Assembly (NCBI GenBank): GCA_943788505.1
Contig: CALSQR010000002.1
Location: 503,323 to 567,322, forward strand
Source: an uncultured bacterium
GTDB taxonomy: Bacteria; Bacteroidota; Rhodothermia; Rhodothermales; UBA10348
Length of the DNA stretch: 64,000 bases
Direction: 5' to 3'
In this document: positions 44,410 to 54,578 of the stretch, piece after piece
Layout of the letters: every line of letters starts with the position of its first letter
Numbering within the stretch: the first letter of the stretch is position 1
The notes under the pieces: model-generated
The model's database searches: none
What the model was told of the DNA's origin: nothing
The model's input: only the letters and a program-made list of their open reading frames with translations
Program-made: the position numbers and the translations under genes

Positions 44410-45174
44410 ATGAAGTATTCCATCATGCTTGTGATGGCCTTGCTGATGCTAGGTCCCGGTGACGGAAAGAAAAAGGGACGTCAAGGCAATGCTCAGTATG
44501 CGCAGGAGCAGTACGCAGACGCAGCAGCGACCTATCGGGACGGGATAAAATCCGTACAGGAAGATGGACCCGGTGCTGTTCATTCTGGACTGCTAAACAA
44601 CCTGGGAGCCGCTCTCTACCGAGGTGGTGATGCAGAGCAGGCTGGTATCGCGTTTTCGAGTGCAGCGCGTATGGCGACGTCACCTGATGATCTTGTCCGG
44701 GCGAGCTACAACGCAGGCAATGCGGCCTTCGATACCGAGCAGTTGGATCAGTCGCTCGAGCACTATCGCCGTGCGTTGCTCAGTGATCCATCAAATAGTG
44801 ATGCAAAGTTCAATTACGAGTTCGTCAAACGGAAGCTAGAAGAGCAGCAAGAGCAACAACAAGATCAACAGCAAGAGAACGAAGACAACGAAGAGCAGAA
44901 CCAGGACGAGCAGCAGAACCAAGACGGCGAACAGGACGATCAACAGCAGGACGAACAGCAGCAGGACCAGCAGCAGCAGAATTCCGATGATGAAAGTCAG
45001 CAGGATCAGCAAGAACAGCGAGAGCAAGATCAGCAGAAAAAGGAAGACCCGACACAACTGAGCGAAGAAGAGGCACAGCGTATCCTGCAGGCACTCGAGA
45101 ACGAGGAAGAGCAGTTACTCCGGCAAGTTCAGAAAATGAAAACGCGGCCCCGGCGCGTCGAAAAGGACTGGTAG
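44410..45174 (+). CDS. batC: BatC-like TPR protein with Gln/Asp/Glu-rich region
   Basis: A 254-aa protein. A short N-terminal hydrophobic stretch (MKYSIMLVMALLMLG) may be a signal sequence; TPR-like helices run from about residue 20 to 130 (EQYADAAATYRDG, SYNAGNAAFDTEQLDQSLEHYRRAL). Residues about 140-215 are nearly all Gln, Asp, Glu and Asn. The end, SEEEAQRILQALENEEEQLLRQVQ, is the conserved BatC C-terminal helix. The start is ATG 44410, because the earlier frame lies within batB. TPRs suggest a protein-binding scaffold. Confidence 0.9.
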   Translation: MKYSIMLVMALLMLGPGDGKKKGRQGNAQYAQEQYADAAATYRDGIKSVQEDGPGAVHSGLLNNLGAALYRGGDAEQAGIAFSSAARMATSPDDLVRASYNAGNAAFDTEQLDQSLEHYRRALLSDPSNSDAKFNYEFVKRKLEEQQEQQQDQQQENEDNEEQNQDEQQNQDGEQDDQQQDEQQQDQQQQNSDDESQQDQQEQREQDQQKKEDPTQLSEEEAQRILQALENEEEQLLRQVQKMKTRPRRVEKDW

Positions 45175-45176
45175 CC

Positions 45177-47042
45177 ATGACAAGGCAGTTCTTTACGAAA
45201 TGGTTTGGATGCGTCTTTTTGCTGGCTCTTGTAGGAGCCGGAGTGACCAATGCTCAGCAAGTAGACGTGCGTTCTTCCGTCAATGCTACTACAATTGGTA
45301 CCGAAGAGGCACTAACCTATACCATCACAGTTGATGGATCCGATGGAAGTAATATTCAGATTCCACCGGCCCCTGCCTCCGATGGATTGGCACTTTTGCA
45401 AACCGTGCCAGGTACCCAACAGTCGGTTTCGATTGTCAATGGACAGATGTCCCGTAGTTTTGGATTCAACTGGACCTACCGTCCCACCCGGCAAGGCAAG
45501 GCGACAATTGCCGCGACCATCGTCAAGGTCGGCGATCGAGAATATCACACACAGCCCATCGAAGTCACGGTCGTTCCTCAGGACCAACGCCCTGCTCGCC
45601 AACGACAGACAACCCCATTTGACCGCATTTTCCGGTCTCCGCTTGATGCACCCCAAACCGCAGAGCCTCCTACTCCGGATGACTCAGATCTTTTCATTCG
45701 GGCCATTCCGAGTGCACGATCAGCCTGGCAAAATGAACAGGTTATTGTAGAATACCGTCTCTATTTCAGGGAAGGCATTCAATTGAGACAAAGCCGTCTC
45801 ACTGATAGTTGGGATGCTGAGGGGTTTTGGCGAGAGGAGCTAGACGTAGAAACGCGACCTATCCCGCGTATCACGGTAGAAAATGGTCTCAGATACAATA
45901 CGATTGTTCTGAAAAGAGCCGCCGTCTTTCCTACCCGCGCCGGCGAGATGAGTGTTGATCCGTTGAAGATCGAAAGCGAGGCGATGCTTCCGTTTGGTTC
46001 AAGGGATCCGATGCAATCCCTTTTTTCGCTCGGGACTCGGTTTTCTCCTGTTCAGCTTGCCTCGCCGAAAGTAACCATTGAATCGAAGCCCTTACCTGAT
46101 GGGGCACCTTCTTCTTTCAATGGGGCAGTTGGTTCGTATGCCATGACGGTTACGCCTGATCGGACATCTCTAGATGTGGGAGAATCATTGCAGTTGACGG
46201 TGACCATAACGGGGCAGGGTAACCTTGCTACCCTCGACGCCCCTCGATTCGATATTCCGGCTGCTTTTGAGATGTATGACCCTTATGTATCTAGCTTGCT
46301 GGATCGGTCTGGAAGCCGCCTTGGTGGTAGCAAAACATTTCGTTACGTACTGATTCCGAGGACGAACGGAACGTTTGACATTCCACCTGTGCAATTTTCT
46401 TGGTTTGATCCAGGAACAGGGCGATACCGTACTACGTCAGCAAATCCAATTCCGGTAACAGTAACAGGAACGGCCACGGCGCCTGATGTAATCACTGCCA
46501 CTACTAACGGCATGCCGGTCGATGATTTTGCTCCAGCCTTCAAATCGGTAGGAAGTTGGTACCGTCTCAAGACTGTCTCGCTACACGACCGGCTCTGGAC
46601 CTGGTTTCTGGTTCTCTTACCGGTGCTCGTTTTGGGAGGAGCCATCGTTTGGCAGAAGCGATCTGATCGATATCAGAACGACGTTCGATGGGCACGAGGC
46701 CGGCGGGCTCATCCGCTGAGCCGAAAGCACCTCAAGCAAGCGATGGAAACGCTGCGCTCCGGGGATACGAGAGGATACTTTGAGGAGCTCGAAAGAGCCG
46801 TTCTGGGATTTGTAGGCAATCGAATGAATGTCGCCGAAAAAGGTCTCACGCGTCCTCAACTCGATGACCTTCTTGCCGATCGTCAGGTTTCTGAGCCCAC
46901 TAGGAACAGGTTGCGACACTTCCTTGAAACCTGTGATAGAGGACGGTTTGCACCGGCCTCTTTTTCACCAGAGAACAAGGAAGAAGCATTTGATCTCGCC
47001 TCTTCCATCATTCCGGACATCGACGAGGAGGTGGGAGAATGA
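45177..47042 (+). CDS. batD: BatD-like protein
   Basis: A 621-aa exported protein with signal peptide (about 1-28, ending TNAQQ), several Ig-like beta domains (residues 30-450), one membrane helix (LWTWFLVLLPVLVLGGAIVW, near 475-494) and a cytoplasmic helical region with LKQAMETLRSGDTRGYFEELERAV. This is the BatD layout: large periplasmic part anchored to the membrane. It begins 2 nt after batC and overlaps batE by 4 nt. Confidence 0.92.
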   Translation: MTRQFFTKWFGCVFLLALVGAGVTNAQQVDVRSSVNATTIGTEEALTYTITVDGSDGSNIQIPPAPASDGLALLQTVPGTQQSVSIVNGQMSRSFGFNWTYRPTRQGKATIAATIVKVGDREYHTQPIEVTVVPQDQRPARQRQTTPFDRIFRSPLDAPQTAEPPTPDDSDLFIRAIPSARSAWQNEQVIVEYRLYFREGIQLRQSRLTDSWDAEGFWREELDVETRPIPRITVENGLRYNTIVLKRAAVFPTRAGEMSVDPLKIESEAMLPFGSRDPMQSLFSLGTRFSPVQLASPKVTIESKPLPDGAPSSFNGAVGSYAMTVTPDRTSLDVGESLQLTVTITGQGNLATLDAPRFDIPAAFEMYDPYVSSLLDRSGSRLGGSKTFRYVLIPRTNGTFDIPPVQFSWFDPGTGRYRTTSANPIPVTVTGTATAPDVITATTNGMPVDDFAPAFKSVGSWYRLKTVSLHDRLWTWFLVLLPVLVLGGAIVWQKRSDRYQNDVRWARGRRAHPLSRKHLKQAMETLRSGDTRGYFEELERAVLGFVGNRMNVAEKGLTRPQLDDLLADRQVSEPTRNRLRHFLETCDRGRFAPASFSPENKEEAFDLASSIIPDIDEEVGE

Positions 47043-47809
47043 TGCATAGATCGTATAGATCCGTATTCATGGCCGTATGGCTAGTACTGGCTTCCATGGC
47101 CTCTAATGCTCAGGATGCCAGCGTGGTGCAGCAGTTCGACGAGGGCACGGCGTCCTTGGAAAATGGGCAGTTCCGCGAGGCTCTTGAATCATTCGAAATG
47201 GTGGAGGCAACAGGATGGGTGTCCTCTGAGCTCTATTACAATACGGGGCTGGCCTATCACCGTATGGATCAACTCGGCCAGGCCATACGGTATCTGGAAA
47301 GAGCGCAGGAATTAGCCCCCGATGATGAACGCATCCAGCATTCTCTATCCATTGCACGAGGCCGACAAAAAGATAGTTTTTCTGTATTGCCTCTTCCATT
47401 CTGGAAGTCACTGCATATGTCTGCGGCCCGAGCTCTGCCTCCTGGTATAGCCTTCTGGCTTGGCCTTATTTGTTGGATTGTTTTCTTTGGTTTTTTAAAG
47501 GCTCATCTCCTATTTGACCGACATAGCGCTTGGCACAACAGAGGAAGAACCGTGGCCGGCATCGTAGGAGTCGTTCTCCTTGTGCATGCATTCGGTACAT
47601 CCGCTTTTTCGCCATTTGATGTCCGAGCTGTGATAATTGAAGGAGAAATATCGCTCAGAGAGCAAGCCGACCCGGATGCCAGGGAAGTCGTTCAACTACA
47701 CGAAGGGCTGATCGTTACGAGAGAGGGGGTTGCCTCCGGATGGGTGTTTGTTGAGATTCCAAATGGCACTCAGGGCTGGATCCCAGAATCGGCGCTTGCT
47801 GGAATCTGA
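47039..47809 (+). CDS. batE: BatE-like TPR and SH3 membrane protein
   Basis: A 256-aa protein: signal peptide (about 1-25, ending SNAQ), TPR-like repeats (about 30-105, FDEGTASLENGQFREALESF, SELYYNTGLAYHRM, GQAIRYLERAQEL), two membrane helices (near 140-158 and 174-192) and a bacterial SH3-like C-terminal domain (ISLREQADPDAREVVQLHEG to the end) that may bind the cell wall. It is the last gene of the translationally coupled DUF58-BatE operon. Confidence 0.9.
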   Translation: MMHRSYRSVFMAVWLVLASMASNAQDASVVQQFDEGTASLENGQFREALESFEMVEATGWVSSELYYNTGLAYHRMDQLGQAIRYLERAQELAPDDERIQHSLSIARGRQKDSFSVLPLPFWKSLHMSAARALPPGIAFWLGLICWIVFFGFLKAHLLFDRHSAWHNRGRTVAGIVGVVLLVHAFGTSAFSPFDVRAVIIEGEISLREQADPDAREVVQLHEGLIVTREGVASGWVFVEIPNGTQGWIPESALAGI

Positions 47810-47895
47810 TCTACAATACTGGATATCGTATCTTCTCCTCCCACTTCAATCCCCGTGACTGAATTCAGCATTCAGCTGGAATTCCCGACGAACTC

Positions 47896-48603
47896 TTGGA
47901 ACCGCACGTACTTAGAAATACTCGAACAACCGGCTGGATAGAAGTCGTATGCGGTTCTATGTTCAGTGGCAAAACAGAGGAGTTGATTCGACGCATTCGT
48001 CGGGCCAATATTGCCCGTCAGCGCACCGAGATCTTTAAGCCAGCAATCGAAACTCGGTATTCGGAAGAGGAAGTCGTATCACACGACGCATCAAGTCTAA
48101 GGTCAACACCGGTTGCTACAGCTGGTCAGATCATTCTTCTGGCGATGGATACGGATGTAGTTGGTATCGATGAAGCACAATTTTTCGGAAATGATCTGGT
48201 ACAAGTGTGCCGAGAACTAGCTGCTTCGGGAAAACGGATAATCGTTGCTGGGCTTGACCAAGACTATCTCGGCGAGCCCTTCGAGCCGATCCCTCAGATT
48301 ATGTCCATTGCGGAGTATGTGACGAAGCTTCATGCGATCTGTGTGGTCTGTGGCAACCCAGCGAATCACTCTCAGCGCCTCGTCTCGGGAGGTTCTCGCG
48401 TACTTATTGGAGCGAAGGAGGCTTATGAGCCGCGTTGCCGAGATTGCTTCGATCTCGCCCTTTCACGAGGAGATGCTCCCACGAAAGACGCTGGTTTGGA
48501 CGCGACAGGCGATGGAGCTAATGCAGCGTCGACGAACACAGTCAGCCCATCCACTACGGACTCGTCTGCGAAGATGTCTCCTCGCGCCCACGATGCATCC
48601 TGA
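47896..48603 (+). CDS. tdk: Thymidine kinase (type II)
   Basis: A 235-aa enzyme phosphorylating thymidine with ATP. It has the Walker A loop [15 protein letters not shown], Walker B-like [10 protein letters not shown] with the catalytic Glu, the lasso region after residue 145, and zinc cysteines in CVVCGNPAN and PRCRDCF. The start is TTG at 47896, since no ATG or GTG lies upstream of the P-loop in frame. The last 45 residues ([17 protein letters not shown] onward) are an unusual Ala/Ser/Thr-rich tail, and their coding region overlaps the convergent DUF445 gene by 50 nt. Confidence 0.93.
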   Translation: MEPHVLRNTRTTGWIEVVCGSMFSGKTEELIRRIRRANIARQRTEIFKPAIETRYSEEEVVSHDASSLRSTPVATAGQIILLAMDTDVVGIDEAQFFGNDLVQVCRELAASGKRIIVAGLDQDYLGEPFEPIPQIMSIAEYVTKLHAICVVCGNPANHSQRLVSGGSRVLIGAKEAYEPRCRDCFDLALSRGDAPTKDAGLDATGDGANAASTNTVSPSTTDSSAKMSPRAHDAS

Positions 48604-49777
48604 AAAGCGCCTCGTCCAAGGTAAACAGGAGTGCGCCTATGCCTGTGAAAGCAATCAAGGCAGGCACTGGTTGCCAGATAACTAAACCACCTACGGCACC
48701 AAGCACGCCACCTAGGTATTTGATGTAATTCAGCTGTTCATTGCTGGATTTTTTGATGAGTGTCTCCAGGCGCCCTTCGTCGTACGCCATCATGTTGGTC
48801 ATCACCATGTCGTAGACATCCAGGTTTTCAACGAAGCCAAGCACGATTCGGGTCGCAAACTCTTCAATATCCTCCGAGCGAGCCTCAATTTTCTCTGGGA
48901 TCTTATCGAGAAGCAGATCCATCTCGTCCAAAACAATGTCTAATTGCGACGGAATTCCATGGATAGCTTTGTCGATTCGCTGTTTGAAATCGTCCTCATT
49001 TAGATACCGATAGGCTTTGAGCGCCATCCCTCCAACCCCTTGCCCAACATAGGCTTCTATCTTTTCTACAACGAATTCAACGATACGCTTCCGAACCTCG
49101 TCTGATGTCAGCACCGTCTCGACATAGTCAGCAGTAAGACGTTTGAGATCGGTCCGAAACTCTTGGTCTTCAAGGACGCCTCGAGCTACCGACATCGCCA
49201 ATTCCCTGTACTTGGGGATGATCTCATTCTCCTCAATTTTCTGCTTGATTATCTCCTCGTTGATCAGCTCTTCGCTTACCGCCGTCGCTAGGCGATAAAT
49301 CACTCGTTCTCGCTGGGCGGGAATAAGTCCCTGGCCAAAAACGGGCCTGACTTGGCGTGGATTGAACAACATGGTAATCGCTACCCAATTCGTCAGAAAT
49401 CCAATCATCCCACTCACTGCCACAATGCGCATGAGTCCGTCAAGAACGAAGCTCTGACCAAAAGCCTGCCACTGTATACCTGGAAAGTCCCACAGAAAGG
49501 ATGCCCCAAACATCAAGGCTAGCATCCATGGAATGATCTGCAAAAGCGGCAGCAAGTTCGCATGGCTGCCGGAAACGCGTGGAGGTTCTTTCTTAGACTC
49601 GTCCTTCGGATCCGAGACAGGTAGGTGGCGACGAATGTAGCTCGCTACTAGATTTTTAAAATCCTTTGCTCGAGCACGCGTGACTTCCCGTGCCTCCGTA
49701 ACCGTGACAGCGGTTTGAGGCTGTTCTGAAATCTGCGATTCCGGTTCTTCCTGCGATGATACTTGGTCGTCTGACAC
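48554..49777 (-). CDS. DUF445 family membrane protein
   Basis: A 407-aa protein with an N-terminal disordered stretch (about 1-65), two membrane helices near 70-135 ([45 protein letters not shown]) and a long helical region typical of DUF445 ([22 protein letters not shown] and repeated amphipathic helices), then a C-terminal hydrophobic segment ([32 protein letters not shown]). Function unknown; members are inner-membrane proteins sometimes linked to cell-envelope integrity. It is the last gene after the Mla and HD genes on this strand. Confidence 0.85.
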   Translation of the reverse strand: MSDDQVSSQEEPESQISEQPQTAVTVTEAREVTRARAKDFKNLVASYIRRHLPVSDPKDESKKEPPRVSGSHANLLPLLQIIPWMLALMFGASFLWDFPGIQWQAFGQSFVLDGLMRIVAVSGMIGFLTNWVAITMLFNPRQVRPVFGQGLIPAQRERVIYRLATAVSEELINEEIIKQKIEENEIIPKYRELAMSVARGVLEDQEFRTDLKRLTADYVETVLTSDEVRKRIVEFVVEKIEAYVGQGVGGMALKAYRYLNEDDFKQRIDKAIHGIPSQLDIVLDEMDLLLDKIPEKIEARSEDIEEFATRIVLGFVENLDVYDMVMTNMMAYDEGRLETLIKKSSNEQLNYIKYLGGVLGAVGGLVIWQPVPALIAFTGIGALLFTLDEALFRMHRGREETSSQTSP

Positions 49778-49832
49778 GTCCTTGGAGTGAGCGTTGATAC
49801 TGATTGGGACCTAATGAACTTCAGGGTAGGTG

Positions 49833-50396
49833 CTACTCGGACGGTGGAAACCCGATTCGAGTTGCATCTGCCTGCATTCCCGCGATCACAATGGCGATGT
49901 GCTCATTCAATTCCATATCTAAGTCAGCCGCACCGTTGCGGATATCATCCCGACTGACCGCAGCTGCGAACTTTTTATCCTTCAGCTTTTTTGTAACCGA
50001 CTTAGGATTCATACCGGTAAGCCCGGTTGGTCTAACATACCCTACGGCAGTGATGAATCCAGCCAACTCGTCAACGGCAAACAAGACCTTTGCCATCAAT
50101 GTCGTGCGGGGATGTCCTGTGTGCTCTGCATGACCTAGTATCGCGTCGCAAAGCACTTCCGGATAACCTGCATCACGAAGTATCCCCACTCCGACAAACG
50201 GATGCTCATCTAGCGTCTGGTGCTTCTCGTAGTCCATATCGTGCAACAGACCCGTCATACGCCATAACTCTACGTCCTCACCCAACTTCTGCGCATAAAA
50301 CCCCATTGCAGCCTCCACAGCATAGGCATGCCGGCGAAGACTGTCAGTTAGCGTCCATTCATGGAAAAGCGTCAGTGCGTCGTCGTAGGAAGGCAT
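49833..50396 (-). CDS. HD domain protein
   Basis: A 187-aa metal-dependent phosphohydrolase-like protein. The HD motif is LLHDMDYEKHQTLDEHPFVG near residues 45-64, with an upstream His in SLRRHAYAVE and a downstream Asp in FAVDELAGF. Such small HD proteins hydrolyse nucleotides or phosphoesters; the substrate is unknown. It follows the mlaD gene by 19 nt, so it belongs to the same transcript. Confidence 0.85.
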   Translation of the reverse strand: MPSYDDALTLFHEWTLTDSLRRHAYAVEAAMGFYAQKLGEDVELWRMTGLLHDMDYEKHQTLDEHPFVGVGILRDAGYPEVLCDAILGHAEHTGHPRTTLMAKVLFAVDELAGFITAVGYVRPTGLTGMNPKSVTKKLKDKKFAAAVSRDDIRNGAADLDMELNEHIAIVIAGMQADATRIGFPPSE

Positions 50397-50415
50397 AGAA
50401 GTAATGAGTAATGAA

Positions 50416-51348
50416 TCAGAATAGATCTACGAGTTTCATCTCCTTGAGGTACTTCTCAGGATTGTTCTGGAAGTCAGCAACGAGGGCGTTGATACCCGTC
50501 AGAGTCGAGTCCAGACGATGATACATTGAAGGATCATTAATCAACATCCCAAGCGTTCCATCGCCATCGTTCAGCTTCCTCAAAATCTCTTGAAGCTGTT
50601 CGTTTGTAGCAGAATAACTTTCTAGATCCGCATCTAGCGTAGTCATCATAGTGTTGAGACGGTCCATCAAGGCTGTGACAGCTTCTCCATCTTCTCCCGC
50701 AGCTGTATCAAGATCCGCGGTTAGCCGATCCACATTACCGAGGATATCTGAAATGCGCTCTCTTTCTTCGCTCAGCAGCGTCTCAACCTCGTCTACGCTA
50801 CCCTGGACCGCCCGCAGAGTCTGTCTAAAATCAGACTCCGGTGAAGCCAGCATGGTGTTTGCTTCGGCCAAAACGCCTTCTAACTGTCCCAACACTCTAT
50901 CAGCACCATCCATCATTTCAGGAGCACGTTCCGTCATCTGCCCTATCAAATCGCCGGGATTCAGGCCGGACACCAAGCCGCCTTCGGGAATGCGTGGCAC
51001 GTTTGGATCACCCAACTTCAGTTCAAGCCTCACTACGCCCAGAGCGTCAAACCCAGCGACAACCGCTTCGGACCCTTCAGTCACAGGAATATTCTTGTCG
51101 ACGTGGAAGTCGACAATGACCTTACCACTCTCCTCACTGATATACACCGCATTGACGGAGCCCACCGCAACACCATTCACCCGAACGATATTGCCAGCTA
51201 TCAGGCCACCCGCATTGTCAAATTCAGCTGTCAGCCCATAGGTGGAATTAAATAGAGGTAGGTCTTCGAAGTAGCGTACACCGAGAATGAACACCACCGT
51301 TGCTAAGATGATGGTCACACCGACCTTGATTTCGTTCGAGTACTTCAC
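50416..51348 (-). CDS. mlaD: MlaD-like MCE-domain lipid-binding protein
   Basis: A 310-aa substrate-binding component of an ABC lipid transporter. GTG at 51348 gives VKYSNEIKVGVTIILATVVFILG, the canonical short cytoplasmic end plus membrane helix; a TTG 42 nt upstream is in frame but adds a stretch unlike the family. The MCE domain follows (AEFDNAGGLIAGNIVRVNGVAVGSV, near 40-115), then a long helical region (about 130-280) expected to form the periplasmic tunnel. It works with MlaE and MlaF upstream. Confidence 0.92.
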   Translation of the reverse strand: MKYSNEIKVGVTIILATVVFILGVRYFEDLPLFNSTYGLTAEFDNAGGLIAGNIVRVNGVAVGSVNAVYISEESGKVIVDFHVDKNIPVTEGSEAVVAGFDALGVVRLELKLGDPNVPRIPEGGLVSGLNPGDLIGQMTERAPEMMDGADRVLGQLEGVLAEANTMLASPESDFRQTLRAVQGSVDEVETLLSEERERISDILGNVDRLTADLDTAAGEDGEAVTALMDRLNTMMTTLDADLESYSATNEQLQEILRKLNDGDGTLGMLINDPSMYHRLDSTLTGINALVADFQNNPEKYLKEMKLVDLF

Positions 51349-51379
51349 GTTGCTGGAATGGTTGGCTAGTGGAGGCGAT

Positions 51380-52120
51380 TCAGACGCCAATTTTGTATTC
51401 GTTTGCAGTCACAAAAGCTGTAAGGATTTCATCCTTGCTCTTGTGGAGTTCATCCATCGTACCGGTCCAATGCATTCGTCCTTCGTAAATGAAGGCGGCT
51501 CTGTCGGCGATGTTCAGTACAGAATGCATATCGTGGGTTACCACGATGCTCGTCACATTGAGTTGATTGGCTAAGTTTTTAATCAGTTCATCGATAGTGT
51601 TCGATGTCTCAGGATCTAGGCCCGAAGTCGGCTCATCGTATAAGATATAGCGAGGACGAAGGGCTACTGCCCGTGCCAAAGCGACGCGCTTTTGCATCCC
51701 TCCTGACAGTTCAGAAGGCATTTTCAGACCCACATCTTCCAATTCAACCATCGAAAGGCATTCCTGAACCACGTTTCGAACTTCGGACTCATTCATGGAT
51801 GTGAACGTCCGAAGAGGGAAAGCTACGTTTTCGAAGGAATTCATTGAGTCAAATAGGGCGCCACCCTGAAAAAGAACGCCAAAGTGCTGTCTTACTCTTC
51901 TGAGTTCTGCGTAAGAGATGTCATTGATGTTCACCCCATCAACAAATACACGGCCCGAATCAGGTTGCATGAGCCCAATGATGTGCTTCATCAAGACACT
52001 CTTTCCGGAACCGGAGCGCCCAATAATGGCAAGCGTTTCGCCTTCGGGAATATCGAGCGAGACGTCTTTCAGGACGTGTTTCTGACCGAAACTCTTGTTG
52101 ATTTGTTGAACGCTAATCAT
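51380..52120 (-). CDS. mlaF: MlaF-like ABC transporter ATP-binding protein
   Basis: A 246-aa ATPase for lipid transport. Walker A is GRSGSGKSVLMKHI near residue 34, signature motif LSGGMQKRVALARAVALRPRYILYDEPTSGLDP (ABC signature to Walker B) near 140-172, and the switch His in VVTHDMHS. It starts 1 nt after the mlaE stop. The MlaFEDB name follows the E. coli proteins; no MlaB is seen in the window. Confidence 0.95.
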   Translation of the reverse strand: MISVQQINKSFGQKHVLKDVSLDIPEGETLAIIGRSGSGKSVLMKHIIGLMQPDSGRVFVDGVNINDISYAELRRVRQHFGVLFQGGALFDSMNSFENVAFPLRTFTSMNESEVRNVVQECLSMVELEDVGLKMPSELSGGMQKRVALARAVALRPRYILYDEPTSGLDPETSNTIDELIKNLANQLNVTSIVVTHDMHSVLNIADRAAFIYEGRMHWTGTMDELHKSKDEILTAFVTANEYKIGV

Positions 52121-52121
52121 A

Positions 52122-52886
52122 TCAGAGGAGAATTACTGCAAGGACAAGATCGGCCAGCAGGAGAAATACACAACTGGCGACCGCTGCCTGTGTCGTCGCT
52201 CGGCCAACACCTTCGGCACCGCCTTTGGTATAATAGCCCTTAAAGCAGGATATCGACGTGATGGTAAATCCGAAAACCAGTGATTTAATCACGCCAAACA
52301 AAGGATCGAAAGGTTGAAAAAATTCGCGAGCTCCGTCAACAAACTCCCCAATAGGCACAAAGCCGCCTAGATCGCCCACAAGCATCCCGCCGCCAATACC
52401 AACAAAGCAAGCCGCAACATATAAAACAGGAAACATCACAATACCTGCGACCACTCGAGGTACAATTAAATATCCGATCGAGTTTAAACCCATTGCTTCG
52501 AGCGCATCAATCTGCTCAGTGACTCGCATAGTGCCGAGCTCTGCGGCTATTCGCGCTCCAACCCGACCTGCAAGGATAAACCCTGTCACCACAGCACCCA
52601 ATTCAAGGATCATCGAGGGCACCACAATGGCCCCAATGATTCCCTTGGGGATAAGAGGGAAAACCAGTTGGTAGGAGGTCTGGACAGTAGTAACGGCCCC
52701 TGAAAACGCGGCGGCCATCATGACTATCGGTAGAGACTCCACACCGATCCGAACCATTTGCTCCCAAAGATTCTTTCGATACGTGCCGAATTCAGGAATC
52801 GCTCCAAAAGCATGGAACAGCAATTGGCTATACCGACCAAGGGCTTGGAGGGGATTCAGAATGAATGCGGGAGTATTACGGAGCAC
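52122..52886 (-). CDS. mlaE: MlaE-like ABC transporter permease
   Basis: A 254-aa permease with five or six membrane helices. The MlaE motif GAVVTGFILAGRVGARIAAELGTMRVTEQIDALEAMGLN, containing the EQIDA coupling helix, is at residues 105-143. It is the first gene of the mlaEFD-HD-DUF445 run. This transporter moves phospholipid between inner and outer membranes; direction cannot be told from sequence. The divergent gap to radA is 265 nt with no gene seen. Confidence 0.95.
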   Translation of the reverse strand: MLRNTPAFILNPLQALGRYSQLLFHAFGAIPEFGTYRKNLWEQMVRIGVESLPIVMMAAAFSGAVTTVQTSYQLVFPLIPKGIIGAIVVPSMILELGAVVTGFILAGRVGARIAAELGTMRVTEQIDALEAMGLNSIGYLIVPRVVAGIVMFPVLYVAACFVGIGGGMLVGDLGGFVPIGEFVDGAREFFQPFDPLFGVIKSLVFGFTITSISCFKGYYTKGGAEGVGRATTQAAVASCVFLLLADLVLAVILL

Positions 52887-53151
52887 GGGCAGCGGTAGAC
52901 TGATACGAAATGGATACCGAAGGGTACGATTCCAATCTCAAAGTACGGATGCTTTCTGAAATGGTGCCGCGCTGCACCGATTTGTCACACAATGCACGAT
53001 TCTTACACGTATCAAAGATCACCACAAGAATGAGCGACTGTCACAAGGTTGTCATACGCTGCCTCTATATTCTACGGAATGCTGGTTCCATAATTCGACC
53101 ACTCGGATTATAGACCACCAACTAAACGGCTCACTTCCCTCACCCGCATAG

Positions 53152-54513
53152 ATGGCTAAGATCAAATCCCTGTTTTTCTGCCAAGACTGTGGCAATGAAT
53201 CTCCCCGCTGGATGGGACAATGCCCTGCGTGTAGCGCCTGGAATTCCATGGTGGAAGAAAGAACGGCTGCAACCTCGCATAAGCCTGGTCTCATACGTAA
53301 AAAGGGCGGCATAACACCTCGTCCTTTGAAACTCTCTGAGATACGAAGCGGGGCAGAGTCGCGCCTTGAAACGGGCAATGCTGAACTTGATCGAGTGCTT
53401 GGCGGTGGAATAGTGGAGGGATCAGTTGTACTGATTGCGGGCGATCCCGGAATTGGAAAAAGTACATTGATGACGGAGCTAGCCACTCTTCTTGGCGATG
53501 TAAAACTGCTCTACGTCACAGGTGAAGAGTCTCCGTCGCAGGTCAAAATGCGGGCAGAACGAATGGGGGTCGATTCCGATCGATTCCTTCTTTTGGCAGA
53601 GACCGAAGTCGAATCAATTATTCGCTGCGTGCAAGAAGAAGAGCCGACCATCATGGTCGTGGATTCCATCCAAACAATATTCAGGTCGGATCTGACCAGC
53701 GCCCCAGGATCAGTCACGCAGGTTAGGGAAAGTGCAGCGGCCCTAATCCAGATGGCGAAATCAACTGGTACAGCGACCTTTATTGTGGGTCATGTCACCA
53801 AATCAGGTACGATTGCCGGCCCACGCGTTCTCGAACACATGGTCGACACGGTCTTGTACCTCGAAGGAGACAGACATCATGTCTTTCGCATTCTCCGTGC
53901 AGTAAAGAACCGATTTGGATCGACGAACGAAATCGGCGTTTTCGAGATGGAGTCGAAGGGTTTAACTCCAGTGGACAATCCGAGTGAGCTCTTCCTCTCT
54001 GATAGAAACATGTTGACGCCGGGATCGGCCGTTGTATGCTCCCTTGAGGGTACTCGACCCATGCTAGCAGAAATCCAGGCGTTAGTGACTCCTACATCCT
54101 ATTCCAATCCACAACGCACTGCTAACGGCTTCGAGGGAAGAAGACTTCAGATGCTATTGGCCGTTTTGGAGAAGCGAGTGGGCATGCCCCTTTCGACCTG
54201 CGATGTGTTCGTAAATGTTACTGGCGGACTTCGCCTAACCGAACCGGCCGCTGATCTAGCGATTGCAGCCGCGATCGCGTCATCCTTTCGTGATATCCCA
54301 ATCCCATCGCAGGCGATGATCTCCGGAGAAGTCGGCTTAGGCGGTGAGGTGCGAGCGATTTCGCAATTAGAAGCCCGCCTACTAGAAACGTCCAGGCTCG
54401 GCTTTAGTCAGGCGTTCGTGCCAGAAAAAGGCCTCCTTAAGAAAAGTGTGCCCAACAAACTGGAATGCATTGGCTTGAAATCTCTGGAGCACATGATGAG
54501 TCATCTGTTTTGA
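53152..54513 (+). CDS. radA: DNA repair protein RadA
   Basis: A 453-aa branch-migration ATPase of recombination. It has the N-terminal four-Cys zinc finger (CQDCGNESPRWMGQCPAC), Walker A GDPGIGKST near residue 100, the RadA-specific KNRFG motif near 250 and a C-terminal Lon-like domain (from about 280, with GEVGLGGEVRAISQLEARL). All expected domains are present in order. It converges with rpiA. Confidence 0.97.
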   Translation: MAKIKSLFFCQDCGNESPRWMGQCPACSAWNSMVEERTAATSHKPGLIRKKGGITPRPLKLSEIRSGAESRLETGNAELDRVLGGGIVEGSVVLIAGDPGIGKSTLMTELATLLGDVKLLYVTGEESPSQVKMRAERMGVDSDRFLLLAETEVESIIRCVQEEEPTIMVVDSIQTIFRSDLTSAPGSVTQVRESAAALIQMAKSTGTATFIVGHVTKSGTIAGPRVLEHMVDTVLYLEGDRHHVFRILRAVKNRFGSTNEIGVFEMESKGLTPVDNPSELFLSDRNMLTPGSAVVCSLEGTRPMLAEIQALVTPTSYSNPQRTANGFEGRRLQMLLAVLEKRVGMPLSTCDVFVNVTGGLRLTEPAADLAIAAAIASSFRDIPIPSQAMISGEVGLGGEVRAISQLEARLLETSRLGFSQAFVPEKGLLKKSVPNKLECIGLKSLEHMMSHLF

Positions 54514-54578
54514 TGGAGGTTACTCTGAACTGCGAGTTAACCCCAGTCTTGCCTCACCTCGGTACAGGTTCGTCCTGC

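Noticed and set aside
50651-51241. 196-aa Ser/Pro-rich plus-strand ORF opposite mlaD
   Set aside because: Typical antisense composition; mlaD on the other strand is clear.
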